Counted from the first letter of the stretch, positions 1 to 6,364 are shown. The stretch: DNA of 8,067 nucleotides from Gammaproteobacteria bacterium (GCA_011620145.1 WOZT01000225.1:3585-11651); one strand, 5' to 3'. Notes: generated from the sequence alone by a model not told the origin. Numbers and translations: made by a program.

Positions 1-171
1 CTGGATGAGCACCGTGTCGCTCATGCGCACCCAGGGTCGCCATTGCCCGGTGGCGTCGGTGTAGCCGCGCAGCATGCGGGGCGCCTTGCGATCCCGCTGC
101 CAGGCGTTGAGCCGCGCGCGCGCCGCATGCTTCCAGGCTGGCGGCAGTTGCCGCAACAGCCAGGCTTTCAT
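1..171 (-). CDS. Probable hexapeptide-repeat acyltransferase, N-terminal fragment (cut by window edge)
   Basis: An open frame of 57 codons starts with ATG at 171 and runs off the left edge without a stop. The ATG overlaps the TGA of the upstream aminotransferase gene (ATGA, 4 nt), so translation is probably coupled. The visible product begins MKAWLLRQLPPAW, is very basic, and continues with LRGYTDATGQW and VRMSDTVLIQ. I read the LRGY...D..G and (R)MSDTVLI pattern as resembling the region just before the left-handed beta-helix of acyltransferases found in polysaccharide clusters, where a line such as 'RISSTAVI' leads into the hexapeptide repeats. No hexapeptide repeat is visible yet, so the family call is an inference from this short match and from the neighbouring sugar transferase and aminotransferase genes. 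If correct, it would acylate a sugar of the glycan. It could instead be another short glycan-modifying enzyme. Confidence 0.5.
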   Translation of the reverse strand, partial: MKAWLLRQLPPAWKHAARARLNAWQRDRKAPRMLRGYTDATGQWRPWVRMSDTVLIQ

Positions 172-1340
172 CGCGGGAGTCCCGCCCGCACGGCCGCGAT
201 GACATCGTCCACATCCGCATCGCTCAAGGCCGGCGACAAAGGCAGGCTCACCGTCTGCTGACCGATGCGCCAGGCGCTGGGCATGTCTTCCGGGCGCCAG
301 CCCAGCCGCTGTTGGTAATAGGGGTGCTCGGGCAGGCTGAGGTAATGCACGCCCACGCCGATGCGTTGCGCCGTCATGTGTTCGAGAAAGGCGTCGCGCG
401 TGCAACCGCAGCGCGCCGCATCGATCAGCAGCGTATAGAGATGGTGCGCATGGCGGGTATCCGGCTCGGGATCCGCCGGCCGGGTCACCGGCAGATCGGC
501 AAAGGCCGCCTGGTAACGGTCCCAAATGGCGCGCCGCCGCAGCCAGGATGCCTCCACCCGTGCCAACTGATGCAGCCCGATGGCGGCCTGCAAATCCATC
601 ATGTTGTATTTGAAGCCGCACTCCACCACCTGGTAGTGGCGATAGCCGCTGTCGGAAAAGCGCCGCCAGGCATCGTGGCTCATGCCGTGCAGGGCCAGCG
701 TTTTGAGCCGCGCCGCATCCTCGGGCCGGCGGGCGAGGATCATGCCGCCCTCGCCCGTGACGACGTTCTTGGTGACATAGAAGCTGAAACAGCCGAAATC
801 CCCGAAGGTCCCCGTCGGCCGGCCGTGATAGCTGCTCTCGATGGCGTGGGCGCAATCCTCGATCACCCGCAGATCATGCTGCTGCGCCAGGGCCATCAGC
901 GGGTCCATGGCGCAGGGCCGTCCGGCAAAATGCACCGGCAGAATCGCCCGGGTGCGGGGGGTGATGCGGGCAGCAACCTCGGCGGGGTCGATATTGAAGC
1001 TGATGGGATCCACGTCCGCCAGAACAGGCGTCGCCCCGGCATGGAGGATGGCGTTCACCGTGGCGCAGAAAGTCAGCGGCGTGGTAATGACCTCATCCCC
1101 CGGCCCCAGGTCGGCCGCCAGCAGGCTCAAGTGCAGGGCGGCGGTGCAGGAATTGACCGCCACCGCCTGCTCGGCCCCCTTGTAGGCGGCAAACGCGCGC
1201 TCGAAGCGGGCCACCTTGGGGCCGGTGCCCAGCCAGCCACTGCGCAGGCTGTCCACCACCTCGTCGATTTCCGCCTCGCCGATCAAGGGCGCGCCGAAAA
1301 CAAGAAAACGCTCACGCATCCGATCGACCCCGTCCGTCAC
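168..1340 (-). CDS. DegT/DnrJ/EryC1/StrS-family PLP-dependent sugar aminotransferase
   Basis: The 390-residue product has the normal length and layout of the DegT/DnrJ/EryC1/StrS (type I fold) aminotransferases, which transfer an amino group, usually from glutamate, to a keto group of a nucleotide sugar. Visible landmarks are SGWLGTGP near residue 34, AVNSCTAALHL at 61-71 (phosphate-binding part), EDCAHA at 161-166 with D162 expected to contact the PLP nitrogen, and FSFYVTKNVVTGEGGM, in which K191 is the expected Schiff-base lysine. MDLQAAIGLHQL follows in the second half, as usual in the family. The longest start is a GTG at 1340 overlapping the upstream TGA (GTGA), with AAGGG 6 nt before it. 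An ATG at 1319 gives MRERFLVFGAP, which matches the usual family N-terminus better, so the start is uncertain by seven codons. The sugar substrate cannot be read from sequence. Given its neighbours, it probably makes an amino sugar for a surface polysaccharide. Confidence 0.93.
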   Translation of the reverse strand: MTDGVDRMRERFLVFGAPLIGEAEIDEVVDSLRSGWLGTGPKVARFERAFAAYKGAEQAVAVNSCTAALHLSLLAADLGPGDEVITTPLTFCATVNAILHAGATPVLADVDPISFNIDPAEVAARITPRTRAILPVHFAGRPCAMDPLMALAQQHDLRVIEDCAHAIESSYHGRPTGTFGDFGCFSFYVTKNVVTGEGGMILARRPEDAARLKTLALHGMSHDAWRRFSDSGYRHYQVVECGFKYNMMDLQAAIGLHQLARVEASWLRRRAIWDRYQAAFADLPVTRPADPEPDTRHAHHLYTLLIDAARCGCTRDAFLEHMTAQRIGVGVHYLSLPEHPYYQQRLGWRPEDMPSAWRIGQQTVSLPLSPALSDADVDDVIAAVRAGLPR

Positions 1341-2740
1341 CGCGCGCCCTTGCCGAACAACACCACCTCGACCGTGAGCAGGCAGATCATCAGGTCGAAC
1401 AACAGGCTCTGGTGCTTCAGGTAATACAGATCGTACTGCAGCTTCTCCCGGGCGTCGGCCTCGGTGTCGCCGTAGCGGTAGTTGAGCTGGGCCCAGCCGG
1501 TCAGCCCCGGCGCGAGCCGGTGGCGCACATCGTAGAAAGGAATGCCCGCAGCCAGGCGGGCGACGAACTCGGGCCGCTCGGGGCGAGGCCCCACCAGGCT
1601 CATCTCGCCGCGCAGCACATTGAAGAGCTGGGGCAGCTCATCGATGCGGTACTTGCGGATCACCCGCCCCACGCGGGTCACGCGCGGATCATTGGCCTGG
1701 GCCCACACCGCCGCGCCGGCCTGCTCGGCGTCCACGGACATGCTGCGGAACTTCCAGATCGAAAAAGGCCGACCGCCCTGTCCCGTACGAAGCTGGCGGT
1801 AGAACACCGGCGCGCCTGCGCCATCCTCCAGGCGGATGGCGAGGGCGGCCAGCCCCATCAGCGGCGCGGCCAGCAGCAAGAGCAGCGCCGCCGCCAGGGT
1901 GTCGAACACGCGTTTTCCGTAGGGGTACAAGGCACTGCCAAAGCCGCCACTGGTATAAACCAGTGCCGAGGGATGCAGTAGATCCAGCAACACCTTGCCG
2001 GTTTCGCGTTCGGCAAAACCCACGGCGTCCGTAATGCGCATCCCCAAGGCGCGACAGGCCAGCAAGGCATCCAGCGGCAGCGCCCCGCGCCGATCATCGG
2101 GCGCTACCACGATCTCATCCACGCGCAGGCGCCGCGCCAACTCGACCAGGCGCGCCGGTCCCGCGCGCACGATGGGTCCCGACAGGCTAGCGGCCGGCTG
2201 GTCGGACGCCGTGCGCACAAAACCCACCAACCGGGACCCCCGTGGCGCGCCCAGCCGCACGAACAGATCCGCGGCGCGCTGCCCCGCGCCCAGCACCAAA
2301 ACCCGGGGCTTGATCTGGGCATCGTCTCCCCAACGCTGGAACAGGACCTGGGTGGTGATCAGCGCCGGCGCCACGAACAGCAGCGTCAAGGCCATCACAC
2401 CCCGCCCCAGATACAGATCTGGCAACAGGTAATACAGCAGCGCCAGCCCGGCCCAGGTGAGCCCGCAGGCCGCCAGCACCCGCACCGCGATTTCCTCTGG
2501 CCGCATCGGCACGAAGCGCTGGTAGAGCCCCAGGGCGTACATTGCCGTCACCAGGGTCAGGGACAGCGCCAGGATCTTGGGGCCGAGCGGACCGATGCTG
2601 GCCACGCCGGGCCAGCCCACATGAATGAAACGCAAGGACGCGGCAGCCAGCACCGCGACGGCGCAGAGACCCATCTGCGCCAGGGCAAGCGCCATGTAGC
2701 GGTCGTGAAAGGCATGCTTGATGGGGCGCAAGGGCATCAT
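1337..2740 (-). CDS. Polyprenyl-phosphate sugar-1-phosphate transferase (EpsB_2-like, exopolysaccharide initiation)
   Basis: This 467-residue inner-membrane protein should start glycan assembly by moving a sugar-1-phosphate from a nucleotide sugar to undecaprenyl phosphate. Four hydrophobic segments lie at about 18-38, 54-74, 84-106 and 112-133. A nucleotide-binding-like fold follows with VLVLGAGQRAADL at 147-159. A C-terminal bacterial sugar transferase domain spans about 274-461. That domain shows FYRQLRTG, WKFRSM, RKYRIDELPQL with the expected catalytic Asp-Glu pair D367-E368, SLVGPRP at 381-387 and PGLTGWAQ. The YYLLPDLYLGRGV segment, ETGKVLLDLLHPS and the ending VEVVLFGKGAR look like the sugar transferase subgroup tied to PEP-CTERM/exosortase exopolysaccharide clusters (EpsB_2); that subgroup call is from memory of the family. 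The start is one of two adjacent ATGs (2740 or 2737) with no clear Shine-Dalgarno, and an in-frame TAG lies 39 nt upstream. The stop overlaps the aminotransferase start. The sugar specificity is unknown. Confidence 0.92.
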   Translation of the reverse strand: MMPLRPIKHAFHDRYMALALAQMGLCAVAVLAAASLRFIHVGWPGVASIGPLGPKILALSLTLVTAMYALGLYQRFVPMRPEEIAVRVLAACGLTWAGLALLYYLLPDLYLGRGVMALTLLFVAPALITTQVLFQRWGDDAQIKPRVLVLGAGQRAADLFVRLGAPRGSRLVGFVRTASDQPAASLSGPIVRAGPARLVELARRLRVDEIVVAPDDRRGALPLDALLACRALGMRITDAVGFAERETGKVLLDLLHPSALVYTSGGFGSALYPYGKRVFDTLAAALLLLLAAPLMGLAALAIRLEDGAGAPVFYRQLRTGQGGRPFSIWKFRSMSVDAEQAGAAVWAQANDPRVTRVGRVIRKYRIDELPQLFNVLRGEMSLVGPRPERPEFVARLAAGIPFYDVRHRLAPGLTGWAQLNYRYGDTEADAREKLQYDLYYLKHQSLLFDLMICLLTVEVVLFGKGAR

Positions 2741-2761
2741 CCAGGAGGCGATCGGTAAGTT

Positions 2762-2777
2762 GCGACGGCACCGCCGC
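2762..2777 (-). other. Small hairpin in the leader of the sugar transferase gene
   Basis: The minus strand reads GCGGCG-GTGC-CGTCGC, giving six stem pairs (one of them G-U in RNA) around a 4-nt loop. It lies 21 nt before the start codon, inside the predicted leader. No T-run follows, so it is not a convincing rho-independent terminator for the upstream operon. It may be a chance structure in GC-rich DNA. Confidence 0.2.
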
Positions 2778-2794
2778 AGGGGAAAATCCGGCAG

Positions 2795-2823
2795 ATTCTA
2801 GGGTGCCCCCCCGCTCCCCTCAA
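2795..2823 (-). promoter_or_regulatory. Candidate sigma-70 promoter for the polysaccharide genes
   Basis: On the minus strand, TTGAGG (2823-2818) and TAGAAT (2800-2795) are separated by exactly 17 nt. They match 4/6 and 5/6 of the -35 and -10 consensus. The -35 begins 2 nt beyond the stop codon of the upstream VWA gene. Transcription would begin near 2788, leaving a leader of about 48 nt before the sugar transferase ATG. The spacer contains a run of seven G on this strand (C at 2806-2812). This is a sequence match only, but its position in the one gap between two same-strand operons supports it. Confidence 0.45.
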
Positions 2824-2825
2824 GC

Positions 2826-4178
2826 TCAGGACGCCCGCGTCGTGAGGCGCAGCATCTCATCCACGGCCGATTCCAACTGGCGCAGGCTGGCGCATTCACG
2901 CACCACATGGCACAGCGGCTTGTAGGTGGCGATGATCGAATCCCCCGTGTTCCAGGTGACGAAGGGCTCGGGATTGAGCCAGATCAGGTGCCGGCTGCGC
3001 TGGGCAATGAGTTTGAGCAGGTCGGCGCGCGGATCGCTCAGGTTGTTGCGCGCATCCCCCAGGAACAGCACGGTGGTGCGCGGCGTGAAGGCATCGAGAT
3101 GCCGCTCCACCAGATGCGCCAGGGTGCGGCCGTAGTCGGTCGGCCCGATGGGCGCCGCCGCCTGGGCCGCGTCCAGCGCCGTGGCCACCGGCTGATGCTC
3201 GAAGATGTCCGTGACCTCGACCACATCGGCGCAGAAGGTGAAGCTGCGGATGCGATCCATCACCTCGCTCAGGGAATGCAGAAACAACAGCAGGAAGCGG
3301 GTGTAGTCGGCCACCGAACGGCTGACATCGCAAATCACCACCACGCGCGGCTTGTCCACCCGCACCCGGCGCCAATGAATATTGAACAGGTTGCCGTCAA
3401 AACCCATGTTGCGACGCAAGGTGCGGCGCACGTCGAGCTGGCCGCGATGGGCGCGCTTGGCGCGGCGGGCATGGACCCGCGCCAGACGCCGGGCCAGACG
3501 CTGCACCAGTTCGGTCATGCGCGCCGCGTCTTCCTCTTCCAGCTTGTTCAGGCGGCGCTCGCTCAGCGCCTGCTCGCGCAGCGCCTGACCCGAGGCCCCG
3601 GTATAGAGCGCCACCTGCTGCTGAACAAAGGTCTTCATCTGGTCAATCAGGTAAGCGCGCCCCTCGCGCAGGCGCCGGGCGCGGTCGCTGCCGCCCTGGC
3701 CGGACCGTTCCAGTTGCGCCAGCTCCTGATCGAGCCGGTCGAGCCCCATGCGTGCCATGAGCCGCTGCATCACGATGCCGCGCTGGGTGAACAAGGTCAT
3801 CTCGCTCACGCCGACCTCGCGCACCGCCTCGCGCAGCGCCGACATGAGCCCGGCCCGATCACCGGCCAGCAGCCGCTCGACCAGCGTGGCATCCTCGCCA
3901 GGCGCATCCCCTGGGGCTTCCTCGGCGCCGGGCAAAAACTCCTGATGGGCCGCATCGGCAAAGATTTCGGCCGTGAAGTAGCGGTCGAAGGTGTCGAAGA
4001 AACGACTCTTCTCGTCCACCGTCTTGGCCAGGGTCACCCCCAGCCCTTCACGCAGCGCGTCGCGGTCGCCATAGCCGAGAAGACGCACCACCTCATGGGC
4101 CTCCAGTGCCTCGGCCACCGACACCCGCACCTCGGCCCCGCGCACCGCCTGGATGAAATCGGACAACACCCGGTCCAT
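2826..4178 (-). CDS. CoxE-like von Willebrand factor type A (VWA) domain protein
   Basis: The 450-residue soluble protein looks like the CoxE-like VWA family, the usual partner of MoxR-type AAA+ ATPases. The N-terminal half (about 1-230) is helical and charged. A basic stretch at about 227-256 (RLARRLARVHARRAKRAHRG, then LDVRRTLRRN) leads into the VWA domain. That domain carries a complete-looking MIDAS metal site: DVSRS with D284, S286 and S288, a likely Thr at T347 (GPTDYGRTL), and D375 in LFLGDARNN. WLNPEP at 400-405 and a typical ending follow. No signal peptide or membrane segment is seen, so it should be cytoplasmic. The ATG at 4178 sits 4 nt after the stop of the ATPase gene, with only a weak Shine-Dalgarno, so translational coupling is likely. 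In characterised systems such proteins link the ATPase to a client (for example CO dehydrogenase maturation by CoxD/CoxE). No coxLMS, cbb, nor or gvp genes are visible here, so the client is unknown. Confidence 0.88.
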   Translation of the reverse strand: MDRVLSDFIQAVRGAEVRVSVAEALEAHEVVRLLGYGDRDALREGLGVTLAKTVDEKSRFFDTFDRYFTAEIFADAAHQEFLPGAEEAPGDAPGEDATLVERLLAGDRAGLMSALREAVREVGVSEMTLFTQRGIVMQRLMARMGLDRLDQELAQLERSGQGGSDRARRLREGRAYLIDQMKTFVQQQVALYTGASGQALREQALSERRLNKLEEEDAARMTELVQRLARRLARVHARRAKRAHRGQLDVRRTLRRNMGFDGNLFNIHWRRVRVDKPRVVVICDVSRSVADYTRFLLLFLHSLSEVMDRIRSFTFCADVVEVTDIFEHQPVATALDAAQAAAPIGPTDYGRTLAHLVERHLDAFTPRTTVLFLGDARNNLSDPRADLLKLIAQRSRHLIWLNPEPFVTWNTGDSIIATYKPLCHVVRECASLRQLESAVDEMLRLTTRAS

Positions 4179-4182
4179 CGGC

Positions 4183-5124
4183 TCAGCCCATCATTTCGGC
4201 GCGCGCGTCATGCAGCAGGGTGGTCACTTCCTGCTCCACGCGGCGGATGTCCTCCTCGAACTTGAGGAACACGCTCAGCGTCTCGCGCACCATGCTTTCC
4301 TCCAGGGCGTTGGCATGCAGCAGGACCAGCACTTTTGCCCAATCCACCGTTTCGCTGACCGACGGATGTTTCTTGAGGTCGACGCGGCGGATCCGCTGGA
4401 TGAAGGCCACCAGTTGGTCGCGCAGCGCGATCTCGATGCCCGGCACGCGCACCGCCACGATGCGCCGTTCCAGGTCGGCGTCGGGGTAGGGAATGTACAG
4501 GTGCAGACAGCGCCGCTTGAGGGCGTCGCTCATCTCGCGGGTATTGTTGCTGGTGAGCAGCACGAACGGCCGGCGCATGGCCACAATGGTACCGATCTCC
4601 GGCACCGTCACCTGAAAATCGGACAGGATTTCCAGCAGCAGTGCCTCGAACTCCTGGTCAGACTTGTCGACCTCGTCCACCAGCAGCACGCAGCCATCGG
4701 GCTCCTGCAGCGCCTTGAGCAGGGGGCGGGGCTCCAGGAAATGCTCGGAGAAAAACACGTCCTCATGGGCATGCAGGCGGGCGGTCGCGGCCTCCAGCGT
4801 CTGCGCGTCCCCCATCACCTCATGCAGCTTTTCCTTGAGCAACTGGATGTAGAGCAGTTGCTTGCCGTATTTCCATTCATAGATGGCCTTGGATTCATCC
4901 AGCCCCTCGTAGCACTGCAAGCGCACCAGCGGCTGCTCAAGGTAGCGCGCCACGGTCTTGGCCAGTTCGGTCTTGCCCACGCCCGCCGGTCCCTCGACCA
5001 GGATGGGGCGGCCCAAGTGGTGGGCCACGAAGAGGCAGGTGGCGATGCGGCGACTGCAGATGTAATCCATCGCCGCGAAATCGCGCATGATGGCATCGAC
5101 GCTGGCAAAACGTTCGGAATCCAC
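4183..5124 (-). CDS. MoxR/CoxD-type AAA+ ATPase
   Basis: The 313-residue product is a single-domain AAA+ ATPase of the MoxR superfamily, a group that acts as chaperones or metal-cofactor insertion motors together with VWA proteins. Visible motifs are Walker A GPAGVGKT (45-52), Walker B VLLVDE (146-151, D150-E151), sensor 1 TSNN (191-194), and DALKRRC (200-206), where the arginine-finger region is expected. CYEGLDESKAIYEW (71-84), in place of the LLPSDITG type seen in MoxR proper, points to the CoxD-like branch; that comparison is from memory. The start is a GTG at 5124 with AGGGAG on the minus strand at 5139-5134, 9 nt upstream. That ribosome-binding site lies inside the last codons of the acyl-CoA-dehydrogenase-like gene. 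The gaps to both neighbours are 4 nt. It most likely works as a complex with the downstream VWA protein. Confidence 0.93.
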   Translation of the reverse strand: MDSERFASVDAIMRDFAAMDYICSRRIATCLFVAHHLGRPILVEGPAGVGKTELAKTVARYLEQPLVRLQCYEGLDESKAIYEWKYGKQLLYIQLLKEKLHEVMGDAQTLEAATARLHAHEDVFFSEHFLEPRPLLKALQEPDGCVLLVDEVDKSDQEFEALLLEILSDFQVTVPEIGTIVAMRRPFVLLTSNNTREMSDALKRRCLHLYIPYPDADLERRIVAVRVPGIEIALRDQLVAFIQRIRRVDLKKHPSVSETVDWAKVLVLLHANALEESMVRETLSVFLKFEEDIRRVEQEVTTLLHDARAEMMG

Positions 5125-5128
5125 GGGT

Positions 5129-6208
5129 TCACACTCCCTGTGTGCTGGTTTGATTGATCAGAGACCGGCCCAGCCGGTCATGGCCGCGGGTTTGGCCCCG
5201 CAGCAGGAAAAACGCCATTTGCTGCAGGGCGGCCACCGGCTCGCGCGCCACCCCGGCTTCCCTGGCCTGCGGCAGCAACAGGTCCTGGGCGGCCTTGAGC
5301 TGCCCCAGCGCACCCGTCAACACCGCTTCGAACCGCGCGTCCGCCTCCGGATGGCGCGCCAGATGGGCCAGCGTGGCCCCGAGCGCCGCCACCGGGGCCA
5401 TGGCCTCACCCAGTCGCGCGGGCACGACCGTCGCCGTGGTGGCGATGGCATCCCCAAGACCGCCAGCCAGCCCCAGCGCATAGGCCAGCAGCAGACCCTG
5501 TTCGCGCAACCGGAACGGGCGGGCGAACTGCTCCAGCGCCCTGCCTTCCGCACCCAGCAGGGCGGGCGATGCGAGTTCCACCTCGGCGAACGTCACCCGC
5601 GCATGACCCGCCATCGGGCCCGACAGGGGTTCGATCGTGACCCCCGCCGCCGTGCGCGGTACCGCGAACACGGAGAACTGGCGCTGGCCCGATTGTTCAC
5701 CGGTCACCGCCAGTACCAAGAACACAGACGCATCCAGGCCGTGGGTAATCGGCGCCTTGACACCCGACAGCCGCCAGCTTTCCCCGCGCCGTTCGGCCCG
5801 GGTCGCCAGATGCTTGGGGTTGGCGCCGATTTCGGGTTCGGAAGTGGCCACCGCCGCCAAGGCCTCCCCGCTCAGCAAGGCATCCCGAATGTCGCTCGGC
5901 GCGTCGGCCTGTCCGAAATAATGGTGCACGACCAAGGCCTCGAATAGCCCGGCCACCGCCAGCCCCGACGGCCAGGCTGCTCGCCCCAGACGCTCGGCCA
6001 GCGCCCACAGGGCCGCCTGATCCCCGCCCCGGCCACCCAGCGCAGTGCCCACGGCAATACCGGGCACGCCCTGGGCCGCCGCAGCGCGCCACCACGCCCA
6101 GGGAAAGCCCTGCTGCGATTCCGCAACTGGCGGCAGATGGGCCGCCATCTCATCGGCGAGAGGCGAATCGAGCCAGCAGCCGGCGGATCGGGAAACGGAC
6201 GATGACAA
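5129..6208 (-). CDS. Acyl-CoA dehydrogenase-like protein, apparently lacking usual catalytic landmarks
   Basis: The 359-residue protein has the three-part layout of acyl-CoA dehydrogenases. An N-terminal helical part includes WWRAAAAQGVPGIAVGTALGGRGGD (33% of a usual first domain; key elements GVPGI at 47-51 and LGGRGGD at 57-63). The middle beta domain is recognisable: ATSEPEIGANPKHLATRAE (121-139; the usual form is TEP.AGSD), WRLSGVKAPITHG (145-157) and TFAEVEL (206-212). The C-terminal helical part is short and alanine-rich. I see neither the R..FG..L...Q FAD-contact motif nor the final GG.G region and catalytic Glu, and the protein is shorter than the usual 380-400 residues. It may bind an acyl-CoA or FAD without normal dehydrogenation, or be a divergent enzyme. 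The start is TTG at 6208, supported by AGGA 7 nt upstream (minus strand 6219-6216) and an in-frame TAG just before it; the next ATG is codon 21. It is the first gene of the operon with the MoxR-type ATPase and VWA protein. Confidence 0.82.
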   Translation of the reverse strand: MSSSVSRSAGCWLDSPLADEMAAHLPPVAESQQGFPWAWWRAAAAQGVPGIAVGTALGGRGGDQAALWALAERLGRAAWPSGLAVAGLFEALVVHHYFGQADAPSDIRDALLSGEALAAVATSEPEIGANPKHLATRAERRGESWRLSGVKAPITHGLDASVFLVLAVTGEQSGQRQFSVFAVPRTAAGVTIEPLSGPMAGHARVTFAEVELASPALLGAEGRALEQFARPFRLREQGLLLAYALGLAGGLGDAIATTATVVPARLGEAMAPVAALGATLAHLARHPEADARFEAVLTGALGQLKAAQDLLLPQAREAGVAREPVAALQQMAFFLLRGQTRGHDRLGRSLINQTSTQGV

Positions 6209-6231
6209 TGGGCAGTCCTGCGGGGGCTATC

Positions 6232-6249
6232 AGTTTGCAAGCACAAACT
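6232..6249. promoter_or_regulatory. Operator-like inverted repeat upstream of the dehydrogenase-like operon
   Basis: AGTTTG (6232-6237) and CAAACT (6244-6249) are perfect inverted 6-nt arms around a 6-nt centre. This is the size and shape of a dimeric regulator site. It lies 24 nt upstream of the TTG start of the dehydrogenase-like gene. The direct repeats CTATCA at 6227 and 6256 overlap or flank it. No regulator gene is in the window, so the binding protein is unknown. Confidence 0.35.
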
Positions 6250-6320
6250 TTGAGCCTATCAAACCCCCTCCCCTGAGACCATCAGCAAATGCCCCATTGG
6301 ATGCGTGATGTGCCGGGGTC

Positions 6321-6344
6321 GATTAGAATTGCGGGTTCTCAATC
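6321..6344. promoter_or_regulatory. Inverted repeat overlapping the ilvD -10 box
   Basis: GATTAGAA (6321-6328) and TTCTCAATC (6336-6344) form an inverted repeat of eight pairs with one bulged base, around the 7-nt centre TTGCGGG. The left arm contains the candidate -10 box. It could be a repressor site; only the right arm would be in the transcript, so a leader hairpin is less likely. Confidence 0.35.
6324..6329 (+). promoter_or_regulatory. Candidate -10 box of the ilvD promoter
   Basis: TAGAAT matches 5/6 of the sigma-70 -10 consensus and would start transcription near 6336, giving a leader of about 40 nt. No good -35 exists at 16-18 nt: TTGGAT at 6297-6302 is 21 nt away, which is too far. 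The promoter may be weak or depend on an activator. Confidence 0.4.
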
Positions 6345-6364
6345 CATCCCCTTCGATCGGGTCC

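Noticed and set aside
312..1424. A 370-codon open frame on the plus strand
   Set aside because: It is antisense to the aminotransferase gene, whose motifs are unambiguous.
2743..2748. AGGAGG as a strong ribosome-binding site
   Set aside because: It is on the plus strand and no suitably placed start of a credible plus-strand gene follows; the genes here are on the minus strand.
2762..2777. Rho-independent terminator for the VWA operon
   Set aside because: The hairpin is not followed by a T-run on the minus strand and lies downstream of the candidate promoter of the next unit.
2907..4265. A 452-codon open frame on the plus strand
   Set aside because: It is antisense to the VWA gene and the end of the ATPase gene, has low-complexity composition (His, Gln, Ala, Arg) and no family features.
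2826..5124. A carbon monoxide dehydrogenase (cox) or Rubisco-activation (cbbQ/cbbO) locus
   Set aside because: The ATPase and VWA proteins are similar in type, but no large, medium or small dehydrogenase subunit, Rubisco or nitric oxide reductase gene is in the window, so those specific names are not supported.
4153..5947. Two overlapping plus-strand open frames (4153-5157 and 5087-5947)
   Set aside because: They are antisense to the MoxR-type ATPase and dehydrogenase-like genes, with no domain and no ribosome-binding site that stands out.
5872..6246. A minus-strand 124-codon frame starting upstream of the dehydrogenase-like gene
   Set aside because: It overlaps that gene in another frame, and its product shows no family features, whereas the TTG frame gives a clear acyl-CoA-dehydrogenase beta domain.
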